Notes under the pieces: generated by a model
Database searches by the model: none
Told to the model about the DNA's origin: nothing
The model's input: the letters and a program-made list of their open reading frames with translations, nothing else
Shown here: positions 41,495 to 51,047 of the stretch, one piece after another
Position numbering within the stretch: position 1 is the first letter of the stretch
How the letters are laid out: each line of letters starts with the position of its first letter
Made by a program: the position numbers and the translations under genes
Assembly: GCF_035998675.1 (NCBI RefSeq)
Contig: NZ_DASYHI010000007.1
Location: 186,001-250,000, forward strand
Length of the DNA stretch: 64,000 nucleotides
Source of the DNA: Telluribacter sp035998675
Lineage (GTDB): Bacteria > Bacteroidota > Bacteroidia > Cytophagales > Spirosomataceae
Direction: 5' to 3'

Positions 41495-42193
41495 CTATAG
41501 GAGTTCGTATGCGGTTAGTAATTCGTTAATGGTACTTTTATCGTTAAACATTAACACATCCAGAATGGAAAGCCAAGGTACAAAAGCATTTTTAAACTGA
41601 GGGTAGTGGACCGGTGATGATTTCATGAAATATAATTCCATACCTTCCTGCTCAAACCGTCCTTTGTTGTATAATTCCATGCCACCCACCGGATTGATGT
41701 ACCGGGTAGCCTTTTCCTGTTTACAAATATCCAGGATTCGATCCTGGGCTTTCAAATCTGAGTTATTATAAACAGCAGAAGTTGGAACAATTTGGGTGTC
41801 TATTTCCAGGTACCCATTTACCTGAACTAAACTTTGGACCGCAAGTTCAGAAATACTTTCCGTTTCGTAATTCAGGATTCCTTCCACCACCGGAAAAACA
41901 CCGGCGAAGCACGGTGCTTTCAGGTAAGACTGCTGGATGGTTTTCAGCAATTTCTTCCGCCATTGGGTATCCCCGGCCAGGCTTACTTCCCTTATGAGTT
42001 TGTTCTGGCTGGCGTCTTTAAGTGGTATGCTGAACAGGTACGCCTGCCCCCCCACCAGCATGTTATTCCGATTTATCCAGCCCCGGTTAATAAAGTTGAC
42101 ATCATCATACACCACAAACTTATCTACGGCCTTCATCAGCTGAAAATAGCCAATGTACGGCAGGAAGTAGGGTTGCATGATGGCAATGGTCAT
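41495..42193 (-). CDS. WbqC family protein
   Basis: A 232-residue WbqC-family protein: IMQPYFLPYIGYFQLMKAVD, VVYDDVNFINRGWINRNNM, ATRYINPVGGMELY and a C-terminal FVPWLSILDVLMFN. WbqC proteins are found in O-antigen loci making modified aminosugars; the exact reaction is not settled, an acyl/aminoacyl transfer being the usual suggestion. The ATG at 42193 (MTIAIMQPYFL) is preferred over a start 9 codons upstream. It lies 2 bases from the acyltransferase gene downstream. Confidence 0.9.
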   Translation of the reverse strand: MTIAIMQPYFLPYIGYFQLMKAVDKFVVYDDVNFINRGWINRNNMLVGGQAYLFSIPLKDASQNKLIREVSLAGDTQWRKKLLKTIQQSYLKAPCFAGVFPVVEGILNYETESISELAVQSLVQVNGYLEIDTQIVPTSAVYNNSDLKAQDRILDICKQEKATRYINPVGGMELYNKGRFEQEGMELYFMKSSPVHYPQFKNAFVPWLSILDVLMFNDKSTINELLTAYELL

Positions 42194-42225
42194 AGTAGGT
42201 GGTTTAATGGATAATGGCAATCGCC

Positions 42226-44256
42226 TTATTTAAGCTTGCGAAGGTAGTAATCTTCTCCTTTAACAATAAGATTTTCCATGGAAGTGTCGGTACCTAACCG
42301 GATATCGCCGGTTTGTGGCTTTATAACATTCTTGGAAAAGAAAAGGTAGTCAGCTTCGGCCGGAATGGGTTGTACCCCCTGCTCAAAAGGATTGATAGAA
42401 ATAAGCTTTCGCGTAAGATTTTTTCCGTAGAGCGGGTACTCAAAGTCATCATTGATGGTACCTAGCGCTACCGTTGCATCCTGCGGCACCAATGAATCAA
42501 ACGCCAGGTACGAAGGGGTAATATCGGGTCGGGCAAAGGTCTGGAACCGGATGCGATCGGCCTTAAAGGCCGACTCATACCCATAGGCCGGTAAGGGAAG
42601 CGCCCGGATGTTCAGGTAAACCGACATGATGGCCGAAGTACAACCTAATAGTACGATAAGTCCAATGTACCCTTTCCAGGCCCACCGGCGGGGTTTCAGG
42701 ATGGAAAGACGGTGGTGGGAAAATAACAGCAACAAAAATAAAACCCCAAACAGCCCGGTTTCAATAAAATAGCGGCCTTTAAAAGGGTCGTAAGGTGCCG
42801 AATAAGAAATGGCCATAAAGTGTAGTACCACCGCTAAAGCCAGAAACCAATGGGGCCGGCTTTTAATAATGCGGAAGAAAACCAGTAGTACCAGGGGTAG
42901 GGTTAGGGCAAAACCAAAGATGCCCCAGTAAGGATTGGCATTGTAAAACTCAAATCGACGCTGAAAGGCAAAGGGAACAATGGAAAAATCCGTTTCTTCG
43001 TCCAGGCGCATGCCCAGTTTATCTTCCAACAGCACAATCGGCTTTCTGATTTGGGTGTTCAGGTTGTAGCCCCATTGGGCATTTCTGATTCCATCCAGGT
43101 TAAAAAAATCGTAGCTGTATCTGACCATATTCCGGCTACCCTGCTCCAGCAAGTTGGATAATGATCCCGCCCGCTCAACTGATTGGTGTTTAAGCGCCGT
43201 GGGAGGACCAATGGGATGACCGAAAACCTGAATGTTTTTCAGGTACCCGGTAGGAAATGTGTAAATGAGCATACTAAGTACTATCGCCACCCCCAATTGC
43301 CACACCCTTTGGAAGAAAGTTTTGAAATCAGGAGCCAGAAACACCGTATAAATCATCACCGCAAAAACAGAGGGCAAGAGTAGAGTAAAGGTTATTTTGT
43401 GCCCATACACAATGCCAAACACCAGGCCGACCAGGTATAAGTACTTAACCTGCCGGGTAGAATGGTAGGTAAAAAGAAAATAAAGCAGGCAGCTTAGGTA
43501 GGCCGTAAGTACTATGTCTGTTTCCGTTGTAATGGCCTGCATCAGGAAATCCAGAAACATACCGTAGGCCAGGGCACAAAAAAAACTCGCCGACAAACTA
43601 CGGCCAATGCGCTGACTGATGCCAAAAACTGCAATGAGGCTTACCCAATACGAAGCGTGGTGGATAAGTTTCTGGGCGTTTTCGATGTGGCCACTTATGA
43701 GGTAGGAAAAGATCTGGATAGTCGTTACACTTTTGGGATAGGTATCCATATTCCAGTTGGTACCCCCGAAATGTTCCATAGTACCCCGCTGAATATACCG
43801 GATGACCCGGTTGAGGTGCCCAGTCATGCTATCCCATTCGTTAGGTACTGTAAAAAGTACCAGGAGCAGGTTGGTAATGCCGATTATCAGTAAGGTACCG
43901 AACATCAGCAGATACAGGAACTTGAGGTAAGGAGTAAGGTCCTGTATCCAGATACGAAAAGTTTGAACCCGATTGGAAACCACGGCCCTGACGGAATAGG
44001 AGGGGGAGGGGGTAACGAGGCGGGGCCACAAAAAGTAGTAAAGGGCCAGTACTATAAAGCTTCCGACGATCCAGGCCCAGACGTTAGCAGTTAAGTCCAG
44101 GGCCGATAGTACAAATCCGGTAGGTATGATACTTCCTACACAAAAAATGAATGAAACAAGCAGCCACTCACTGACCGACGGTTCTGCTACTCGTTTTGCA
44201 GTATACCCAACTCCAATTAAAAACGCTACAAAAGAAATCCAATAAAGTATGGCCAT
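42226..44256 (-). CDS. Large polytopic membrane protein, probable membrane glycosyltransferase
   Basis: A 676-residue protein with about 11-13 hydrophobic segments in the first 530 residues and a soluble C-terminal part of about 110 residues. The loop FTVPNEWDSMTGHLNRVIRY (around 140) has acidic and basic residues where PMT/ArnT-like GT-C enzymes hold their active Asp, and DTYPKSVTTIQIFSYLI follows it. I recognise the general GT-C layout, not a specific family. The C-terminal segment DATVALGTINDDFEYPLYGK suggests a periplasmic domain. It lies 9 bases downstream of the aminotransferase gene. Confidence 0.65.
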   Translation of the reverse strand: MAILYWISFVAFLIGVGYTAKRVAEPSVSEWLLVSFIFCVGSIIPTGFVLSALDLTANVWAWIVGSFIVLALYYFLWPRLVTPSPSYSVRAVVSNRVQTFRIWIQDLTPYLKFLYLLMFGTLLIIGITNLLLVLFTVPNEWDSMTGHLNRVIRYIQRGTMEHFGGTNWNMDTYPKSVTTIQIFSYLISGHIENAQKLIHHASYWVSLIAVFGISQRIGRSLSASFFCALAYGMFLDFLMQAITTETDIVLTAYLSCLLYFLFTYHSTRQVKYLYLVGLVFGIVYGHKITFTLLLPSVFAVMIYTVFLAPDFKTFFQRVWQLGVAIVLSMLIYTFPTGYLKNIQVFGHPIGPPTALKHQSVERAGSLSNLLEQGSRNMVRYSYDFFNLDGIRNAQWGYNLNTQIRKPIVLLEDKLGMRLDEETDFSIVPFAFQRRFEFYNANPYWGIFGFALTLPLVLLVFFRIIKSRPHWFLALAVVLHFMAISYSAPYDPFKGRYFIETGLFGVLFLLLLFSHHRLSILKPRRWAWKGYIGLIVLLGCTSAIMSVYLNIRALPLPAYGYESAFKADRIRFQTFARPDITPSYLAFDSLVPQDATVALGTINDDFEYPLYGKNLTRKLISINPFEQGVQPIPAEADYLFFSKNVIKPQTGDIRLGTDTSMENLIVKGEDYYLRKLK

Positions 44257-44265
44257 GACGGCAGG

Positions 44266-45342
44266 TCATAGATTTTTGTTGATGATCTTACTTATTCGCT
44301 CGATGTCCTCCGGGGGAAGCCCGACGTATAAAGGTAAGCTAAGTACCCGCACTGAAATATCTTCCGAAACCGGACAGCTATATGGGCGGGGCATAAACGA
44401 CAAGGTATTTAAGGAAGGATAAAAGTAGCGGCGTGGAATTATATCTTCTGCGACCAGAGCGGCCTGAACCTTTTTCATCGCAGATTCTGACCGGAACACC
44501 ACGGGATAATAGGCGTAATTGTATTCGATATCCGGGCTTATCAGTGGTTTTTCTAATAATTCCCAGTTGAGCAGGTTATTGTACAAATCGAATATCTCTT
44601 TCCTTGCGGCAATGATACCCTGAACCTGGGGCAAATTGCATAAACCCATGGCCGCGTGAAATTCAGAATTTTTTCCGTTTATACCCGCGAAATGGTAGCT
44701 TTCATCTCCCCGGTGACCAAAGGCCCGGAGCAAATGAAACTCTTCGTGCAGTTCAGGATGATTGGAGATAAGGGCCCCGCCTTCAATGGTATGAAATACC
44801 TTGGTGGAGTGAAAACTACAGGTACTTACATCCCCATACGAAAGCAGCGAACGTCCCTTATAAATGACACCAAAAGCATGGGCACCGTCATAGATCACCT
44901 TTAAGTTATGCTTCCGGGCTATGTCATCAATCAACCCCACATTGCACGGGTTACCATACACGTGCGTAGCCATAATAGCCTTGGTGTCGGGGGTTATGGC
45001 TGCCTCAATTAACTCTGCATTGATATTAAACGTGGCCGGGTCAATGTCAACAAAAACCGGCGTGCAGTTTTCCCACAGAATAGAGTTGGTCGTAGCACAG
45101 TAAGAAAACGGAGTAGTAATTACTTCCCCCTGAATTTTCAGGGCTTTCAGGGCTATCTGCAGGACAATGGTACCATTGCTGCAGAAATACAGATGTTGTA
45201 CGTTAAGATACTCTTTTAGCTTTTGTTCGAGTTCCTGTAGAATAGGGCCGTTATTGGTTAACTGAACCCTATCCCATATTTCATCTACGTATTTTAAATA
45301 TTCGGCCTTATCCGGTAGAAAGGTCTTAGTGACGTTAATCAT
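44266..45342 (-). CDS. DegT/DnrJ/EryC1/StrS sugar aminotransferase (VioA/FdtB-like)
   Basis: A 358-residue PLP enzyme that aminates a nucleotide-linked keto-deoxy sugar. PLP lysine is K181 in CSFHSTKVFHTIEGGAL; other motifs are NNGPILQELEQKLKEYL, SNGTIVLQIALKALKI and YDGAHAFGVIYKGRSLL. The ITTPFSYCATTNSILWENC segment recalls VioA and FdtB, which act on dTDP-4-keto- or 3-keto-6-deoxyhexose. Together with the NeuD-like acyltransferase and WbqC this suggests an N-acylated aminodideoxyhexose. The dTDP-sugar donor genes (rmlA/rmlB) are not in the window. Confidence 0.92.
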   Translation of the reverse strand: MINVTKTFLPDKAEYLKYVDEIWDRVQLTNNGPILQELEQKLKEYLNVQHLYFCSNGTIVLQIALKALKIQGEVITTPFSYCATTNSILWENCTPVFVDIDPATFNINAELIEAAITPDTKAIMATHVYGNPCNVGLIDDIARKHNLKVIYDGAHAFGVIYKGRSLLSYGDVSTCSFHSTKVFHTIEGGALISNHPELHEEFHLLRAFGHRGDESYHFAGINGKNSEFHAAMGLCNLPQVQGIIAARKEIFDLYNNLLNWELLEKPLISPDIEYNYAYYPVVFRSESAMKKVQAALVAEDIIPRRYFYPSLNTLSFMPRPYSCPVSEDISVRVLSLPLYVGLPPEDIERISKIINKNL

Positions 45343-46591
45343 TCACTACGGGTTCAGTTTGGCTAATCGAAAAGTTAAGTTGGGGACGAATGTAGCCCGG
45401 CCATTTTCCATACCAGGTCACACCTTCCCGGAAATCTTCTATGTCAAAACTTATAGCTTCTTCCATATTGTAAAGTACCGTGCTGGTATCTTTTACAATC
45501 ATCATGGATATAACGTAAGAGCCATCATTTAAGAAATGCCCCGGTATTTCACAACTGCCGGTAACCAGCCCTCTCGAAAAACTTTGGGAGGGAGTACCTA
45601 CGTTGAATATACACTCTCCCGTGTACGAGTAAAGGTGCATACTCAGGTTCAACGTCGAGTCTTCTTCCAGATTCCAGAATTCAAATTGTAGCTGCATTGG
45701 TGTCCTGACATCAATATGCCTCAGGTTGTCCTGGTAGTCGGGAAGTAGCTGGAAGCTCTTGATCTTTACCTGTTCGTTACCGGGCGCACTTTCAATATCA
45801 TCCCACTGGCGGACCAGGTTTTTGTGGGATACCTTACTCAGGTAGGTAGTGACAATGTGGGTGGTATCGCCCTGGTCTACCAGAGTACCTTTTTCAAAAA
45901 AGAAAGCTTTGTTACAAAGCGCCTGAATGGCCGTTAAATTATGACTCACGAACAGGATGGTGCGGCCACTTTCTGACACATCCCGCATCTTGCCTAAACA
46001 TTTCTTCTGGAATTCGGCGTCACCCACTGCCAGTACCTCATCAATAATCATAATTTCGGGTTCCAGGTGGGCGGCAATGGCAAAGCCCAGCCGTACGTAC
46101 ATCCCGGACGAATATCTTTTTACCGGTGTGTCAAGAAACTTTTCAACGCCGGCAAAATCCACAATGGCGTCAAATGATTTACGGATTTCCTCCTTGTTCA
46201 TCCCAAGAATGGCCCCGTTAAGAAAAATATTCTCGCGGCCGGTCAGTTCGGGATGAAAACCAGTACCTACTTCCAATAAACTGGCTACCCGGCCGTTAAT
46301 CTGGACCTGACCGGTAGTAGGGTTGGTAATCCGGCTTAATATTTTTAATAAGGTTGACTTTCCGGCCCCGTTATGGCCTACAATACCAACCCGATCTCCC
46401 TGTTCAATTTTAAAATTAACATCACGCAACGCCCAGAACTCTTCCTTTTCCTTAAAAGTATTTTCTTTCCTGGCCTGGAACAAGTTATCGTACGTATCCG
46501 AAAACCAGTCGCGGATGCTGCTGGAACCTTTAGAACGCTTGTGGTCTATAATGTATTTCTTGCTAATATTTTCAGCTGTAATAACAGACAT
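45335..46591 (-). CDS. wzt: Wzt-type ABC transporter ATPase with C-terminal glycan-binding domain
   Basis: A 418-residue ATPase of the polysaccharide/O-antigen export system. NBD: Walker A GHNGAGKST (72-80), signature YSSGMYVRLGFA, Walker B IMIIDEVLAVGD and switch FVSHNL. Residues about 255-418 form a Wzt_C-like beta domain (MQLQFEFWNLEEDSTLNLS, GSCEIPGHFLNDGSYVISM). In known Wzt proteins this domain recognises the finished chain end before export. Its stop overlaps the start of the aminotransferase gene by 8 bases. Confidence 0.93.
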   Translation of the reverse strand: MSVITAENISKKYIIDHKRSKGSSSIRDWFSDTYDNLFQARKENTFKEKEEFWALRDVNFKIEQGDRVGIVGHNGAGKSTLLKILSRITNPTTGQVQINGRVASLLEVGTGFHPELTGRENIFLNGAILGMNKEEIRKSFDAIVDFAGVEKFLDTPVKRYSSGMYVRLGFAIAAHLEPEIMIIDEVLAVGDAEFQKKCLGKMRDVSESGRTILFVSHNLTAIQALCNKAFFFEKGTLVDQGDTTHIVTTYLSKVSHKNLVRQWDDIESAPGNEQVKIKSFQLLPDYQDNLRHIDVRTPMQLQFEFWNLEEDSTLNLSMHLYSYTGECIFNVGTPSQSFSRGLVTGSCEIPGHFLNDGSYVISMMIVKDTSTVLYNMEEAISFDIEDFREGVTWYGKWPGYIRPQLNFSISQTEPVVND

Positions 46592-46609
46592 ACTCGTAAT
46601 ATCCAGTTT

Positions 46610-47440
46610 CTAAATGTAGTCAACAAAGGTGTTCTCTTTCCGACGAAAATACACAACCGAAAAGAACAATGCTAACAGTGATACAATAAGGGTGGAATAA
46701 AGGCTGGCCGGGTTAAAAAAAGCCCGTTCCCCAAGGAGGCACCAGCGGAAACCATCAATTATCCCCACCATAGGATTTAAGTTATAATATTTATACCACC
46801 ATTCATTTTCTACCAGTCTACTGCTGTAAGCTACCGGGCAAACGTAAAACCCAACCTGTACCAAAAAGGGAATAAGCTGGGCAATGTCCCGGAATCTTAC
46901 ATTAACTACCGCAAAAAATAAGCCAAAGCCCAGGGAAGTGAGAAATGTAAGGATAATAAAAAAGGGCACGTAGATAACCTGCCAACTGGGAGGGTACTGG
47001 TACCAAAAGCTTAGACAAATAAAAAGAGTAAGTGAAATAAGAAAGTCAATAAACCCAACCGATATTGCACTCAGTGGCATGATAAGCCGGGGGAAATATA
47101 CCTTTGAAACCAGGTTTGAATTAATAACTATACTATTACTAATTTGGGTAAAGGTATTTGAAAAAAATAACCAAACCGTAATGCCACCAAGAACCATCAA
47201 GGGGTAGGGAATTCCGGGGTCACCTTTTAGTTTGGCTACTTTACTGAATACAAAAACCATGATCAGCATGGTCATCAGGGGACGAATGACGCTCCAGGCC
47301 ATGCCCAGTAAAGTCTGTTTATACCTTACTGAAATATCCCGCTTGGAAAGTATCCACAGGAGCTGCTTGTGTCGCCATAAATCTTTCCAGTAGTCCTTTT
47401 CCGAACCTCCCGCCTTAATTGTTACTGATTGTTGAGCCAT
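46610..47440 (-). CDS. wzm: Wzm-type polysaccharide ABC transporter permease
   Basis: A 276-residue ABC-2-type membrane protein with about six hydrophobic segments: RDISVRYKQTLLGMAWSVI (amphipathic start), then MTMLIMVFVFSKVAKL, GGITVWLFFSNTFTQ and YNLNPMVGIIDGFRWCLLG. It forms the channel with the Wzt protein encoded next and moves a lipid-linked glycan across the inner membrane. It lies 18 bases from wzt. Confidence 0.92.
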   Translation of the reverse strand: MAQQSVTIKAGGSEKDYWKDLWRHKQLLWILSKRDISVRYKQTLLGMAWSVIRPLMTMLIMVFVFSKVAKLKGDPGIPYPLMVLGGITVWLFFSNTFTQISNSIVINSNLVSKVYFPRLIMPLSAISVGFIDFLISLTLFICLSFWYQYPPSWQVIYVPFFIILTFLTSLGFGLFFAVVNVRFRDIAQLIPFLVQVGFYVCPVAYSSRLVENEWWYKYYNLNPMVGIIDGFRWCLLGERAFFNPASLYSTLIVSLLALFFSVVYFRRKENTFVDYI

Positions 47441-47449
47441 AACTGTGTT

Positions 47450-48526
47450 TTATGAGCGTGTGTCAGCCATAATGGTAGTATATACACTTTTAATGTATAT
47501 GGTTAAAAGTCCAAGTACCAGTCCGATCAGGAACCCTAACTGGGCACGTTTTCCGGTCTCAGCTCTACTATCAACGGGTACTTTGACTGGTTCAATAATC
47601 GTAAACAGGGGAGCTTCGCGAATTAGTGAAGCACGAAGATTTTCTACGTTCCGCAGGGCCTCAAAGTACATCTGCTGCAGGAACTGCGAGTTACGGGATA
47701 GCCTCGTCACCTGAGCCCGGCCTTCTGGTACTACTATCTGGGTACTATAGTCCATTTCCCGGGCCAGGCGTGACTCGGTGCTGCCTAATAATCGGGATAA
47801 GGAGTCGGCCCTGGTTTGAAATTGTCTGAGGGCCTTGCGGGTTTTGCGGGTTTGCTCCTCGGTATATACTTCTTCTACCGTTTCCAGCAGCGTTTCAATC
47901 CAGGTTTTTGTTAATTCAGGGTTAATGGAGTTTACCTGAAGCATAATAAAGGAAGACTTACGGTCCGGCTGGAATACGGTGGCAGCTACTTTAGCTTTCT
48001 CCACCACCGCATTGAGGGCAATCCGCTGGTCTAAATTGTATTTTTCAGGGTCATTGGAAGTAAAGTAGAATTTCTTAAGTTTTGGGATTTCGGCCCAGTC
48101 GTACTTTCTAATTCCACTTGAATCTATAAAAAAATTCGCCAGGAGCATTTTCTTTTTTCCAACCTGTACCTCTTTCATCAGGGCTCTTTCTACAACGGGC
48201 CTTGACTTAACAAAATAGAAAAAGTTCTCACCCGTAAATATATTCGCGTCCGGGGAGCCGCCCAATCCCAGCATCCCCGCCAGGTCGCCCATTCCCCCCG
48301 CCGGTGCTCCGCCTGCGCCTAGGTTAAAAAGAATCATGGCTTCGTAGTTGGCTTCCTTTTGTAAATAAATATCCAGAAAGTAGCCAATACCGGTACCGAG
48401 AATAATAAACAGAACGAGGATTTTCCAGTTTCTGGCAAGAGTATTCTTAATTATAATAAGCTTAAACACTACATCTTTCGGAGATATCTGGTCTTCCGGA
48501 AGTGTTTGATGTAATACCTGTGACAT
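47450..48526 (-). CDS. Wzz/GumC-type polysaccharide co-polymerase, no kinase domain
   Basis: A 358-residue protein with two membrane helices (LVLFIILGTGIGYFLDIYL near 38-56 and GFLIGLVLGLLTIYIKSVYT near 328-350) flanking a large periplasmic part with a long coiled-coil (TRKTRKALRQFQTRADSLSR). This is the PCP layout that links the inner membrane to an outer-membrane exporter. It has no C-terminal tyrosine kinase, unlike Wzc. Residues 65-95 are Gly/Ala/Met-rich (GAGGAPAGGMGDLAGMLGLG). It lies 7 bases from the SLBB gene. Confidence 0.88.
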   Translation of the reverse strand: MSQVLHQTLPEDQISPKDVVFKLIIIKNTLARNWKILVLFIILGTGIGYFLDIYLQKEANYEAMILFNLGAGGAPAGGMGDLAGMLGLGGSPDANIFTGENFFYFVKSRPVVERALMKEVQVGKKKMLLANFFIDSSGIRKYDWAEIPKLKKFYFTSNDPEKYNLDQRIALNAVVEKAKVAATVFQPDRKSSFIMLQVNSINPELTKTWIETLLETVEEVYTEEQTRKTRKALRQFQTRADSLSRLLGSTESRLAREMDYSTQIVVPEGRAQVTRLSRNSQFLQQMYFEALRNVENLRASLIREAPLFTIIEPVKVPVDSRAETGKRAQLGFLIGLVLGLLTIYIKSVYTTIMADTRS

Positions 48527-48533
48527 AAATTCG

Positions 48534-51047
48534 TTAACGTAAGTTACGGAATGCTAGGACGGAAAGAATTAAAGTGAATAAGGTTGAGGTAATGCTTACA
48601 CCTTGCTGAAGTGCCTGCTGGGCGGTAATTTCAGCACCAGATTTTATTGGAACGTAGATCTCTGAACCTGGCTCCACCTTGGGATATACATTGAAGGCGA
48701 GAAATTTCCGGGTTCTGTCTATGGAACCATTAGGGTATTTAACATAGGCGCTTCTTTTCAAGGATTTTCTGGTAAAACCACCCGCCTGGGAAACGTAGTC
48801 AAGAAAACTCATACCCCGGGTGTATTTAACGGTAGTAGGATAGAGTAATTCTCCCTGTACAAGTACCGTTTCCAATCGCTTTGGAACCCGGATAATGTCC
48901 CCCTCCTGAATAATCAGGTCTTCGTTTGAACCAGGATTACGCAGAATTTTTTCCAGGTTTATTCCAATCAGTTGTTCTGATCTTTCCTGAACCTGAACGT
49001 CAAAGGAGCCTTTCTTTACATCATTAGCCAGATTATTCAGGGTTTCGGTCTTCTGTTGGGCTTCACTCTGGGTAATAACCACCATTCTCACCAAAGTAGC
49101 ACCGTCCGGGTAGGCCAGGTCAGTAAGTCCGCCGGAGCGCTTTATAACGTCCGAGATTTTCTCATTTTTACTGGTAATACCATAATAGCCCGGATTCAGG
49201 ATCTCCCCTTCAATTGACACAAATTCCTGCTCGCGATAATTGGGAGCTCTTCTCACAATAATCTCATCGTAGGGTTGCAGAAAAAATTCCTTGCCGTCTT
49301 TACGCAGGTTAAGGTCACGGCTTACGTCAAAAGTGTGAGTTTCTGATATTTGGGCATCCGCAGCTAAAATATTGATATCACGTTTTCTACGCACAACTTC
49401 CACCTGAGAGGCTTTGGCAGCTTCTTTAAAACCACCGGCTTTCAAGATTACATCCTCAAGGGTCATATTGGCCATGTACGGATAAACGCCATCCCCCTCA
49501 CCGGTATCTGGTGTATTTACCTCTCCCTGAATATGCACGTAAGCTGGTTCAGCAAGGTCAAATTTGGAGGTAATGTTAACTACATCCAATCGTTTCAGTT
49601 CTATGTCCTCAGCCGTGCCATTGATAATGTCTGCCACATTGAAGGAAATATTCACTACCGAAAGGTCCTCGTTGGTGCGAATGATATTGCCGCGGCCGGT
49701 AAAGGCATCCTCCCGCAATCCATCCGCATTTTCAATTAACTTTTTTAGTGTTGGGCTTCCGTCAATCGAAAATTCGCCCGGTCTCATTACTGATCCCTGA
49801 ATTGAAACCAGGTTTTCAAAACGGTCTAGGATTACCTGAACTTCTATCTCATCCCCATTTTTTAAGTCAAAACTGGCGAAGCCAGGTTCTCTTACTTCAA
49901 TAATCCGGCGCTCCCGGGAAGTGGGTCTTCTTATACTAACCTTTTCGGTATAGGCATAATCAGAAAAGCCACCGGCGTATTCCAGCACGGTAGATAGATT
50001 TTCTTCCGGGAGTACTTCAAAAAGGCCTGGTCTTTTAACTTCACCTTTTAGATCCACGCGTTCCTTATATACCCCTACAATTATATTGTCATTATCCTGA
50101 AGGCGAATGTCTCCTTTGGTAGTACCATTCATGAGCAGGTCGTACAAATCCATTCTGCTCGCTACTTTCCCGTTACGTACTACCCGTACATCCCGAAAAG
50201 TACCGATTTCGTTGGGGCCACCGGCCAGATAAAGGGCATTGAAGGCTGAACTCAAGGAAGTTAATGTGTAGCTGCCGGGATTAATTACTTCACCCGTAAC
50301 GAATACATTGATGCTTCGTACCCGACCCAGCGTAACCATCAAAGTACTCTGAGCTCTGCCCCCGGAACCCAACAGGCCCGGAATAAATGTACTTAACTTG
50401 TCTATGAGAATCTTACGTACCTCTTCAATGGTTTTGCCATTGACATAAATAGAGCCTGCCCGGGGAAGGGTTATGTAACCATCCCGATTGACTAGAGTAT
50501 TTTCATAGGAAACCTGAGCGTACCCGTAAATGTAAATATCTAATACGTCATCCGGCCCAATTGTGTAGTCACGGGGGGTGGCGATGTTCAGGTTAGGATT
50601 GGGTTCGAAGGTTTTATTGGCAAATATAGAGTAGCCAAAAATCCGCCGACGAAGCTCGACTTTTCTTTGTTCCTCGGCTGTCAACCGCTCAGTTTCTTTG
50701 GCTTCGGCTTCGTTCTCAGCGTTGATTAAATCCTGATTCGCATTGGATCTGCGTTCCTGGAGCACTTCTCCCTGCTGATTTGTGTTATTATTTTGCGGAG
50801 AATTGGCATTGGGGGCATTCGTATTTCCCTGGTTCCCTGTGTTTCCGGTATTGGCAGGCGTACCTGACGGCCTTCCTTGCGTTCCAGTTGTTCCGGTGCC
50901 AGGGGTACCAGTACCAGGCCCGGTAGTTCCAGTTCCTGTAGTTGGGGGGGGCGTAACTTGTGAATAGAGGGATGTTAATGGTGTTGTGATAATAAGAAAA
51001 GAAATCAATACTATTTTACTGATTTCCATCAGTTTCTTAGAGTTCAT
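48534..51047 (-). CDS. SLBB-domain polysaccharide export protein (Wza/KpsD-like)
   Basis: An 837-residue outer-membrane export protein. Residues 1-30 form a signal peptide. About 31-90 is low-complexity Pro/Thr/Gly, then Asn/Gln-rich (PPPTTGTGTTGPGTGTPG). The Poly_export domain follows (TPRDYTIGPDDVLDIYIYG, NRDGYITLPRAGSI). After it come about six SLBB repeats, each with a [SVI]xGEVxxPGxY core (VFVTGEVINPGSYTL, VDLKGEVKRPGLFEV, VSIQGSVMRPGEFSI, VSIEGEILNPGYYGI and others). It ends in a hydrophobic helix (TLFTLILSVLAFRNLR). It is first in the locus, so its promoter upstream probably drives the whole operon. Confidence 0.92.
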   Translation of the reverse strand: MNSKKLMEISKIVLISFLIITTPLTSLYSQVTPPPTTGTGTTGPGTGTPGTGTTGTQGRPSGTPANTGNTGNQGNTNAPNANSPQNNNTNQQGEVLQERRSNANQDLINAENEAEAKETERLTAEEQRKVELRRRIFGYSIFANKTFEPNPNLNIATPRDYTIGPDDVLDIYIYGYAQVSYENTLVNRDGYITLPRAGSIYVNGKTIEEVRKILIDKLSTFIPGLLGSGGRAQSTLMVTLGRVRSINVFVTGEVINPGSYTLTSLSSAFNALYLAGGPNEIGTFRDVRVVRNGKVASRMDLYDLLMNGTTKGDIRLQDNDNIIVGVYKERVDLKGEVKRPGLFEVLPEENLSTVLEYAGGFSDYAYTEKVSIRRPTSRERRIIEVREPGFASFDLKNGDEIEVQVILDRFENLVSIQGSVMRPGEFSIDGSPTLKKLIENADGLREDAFTGRGNIIRTNEDLSVVNISFNVADIINGTAEDIELKRLDVVNITSKFDLAEPAYVHIQGEVNTPDTGEGDGVYPYMANMTLEDVILKAGGFKEAAKASQVEVVRRKRDINILAADAQISETHTFDVSRDLNLRKDGKEFFLQPYDEIIVRRAPNYREQEFVSIEGEILNPGYYGITSKNEKISDVIKRSGGLTDLAYPDGATLVRMVVITQSEAQQKTETLNNLANDVKKGSFDVQVQERSEQLIGINLEKILRNPGSNEDLIIQEGDIIRVPKRLETVLVQGELLYPTTVKYTRGMSFLDYVSQAGGFTRKSLKRSAYVKYPNGSIDRTRKFLAFNVYPKVEPGSEIYVPIKSGAEITAQQALQQGVSITSTLFTLILSVLAFRNLR

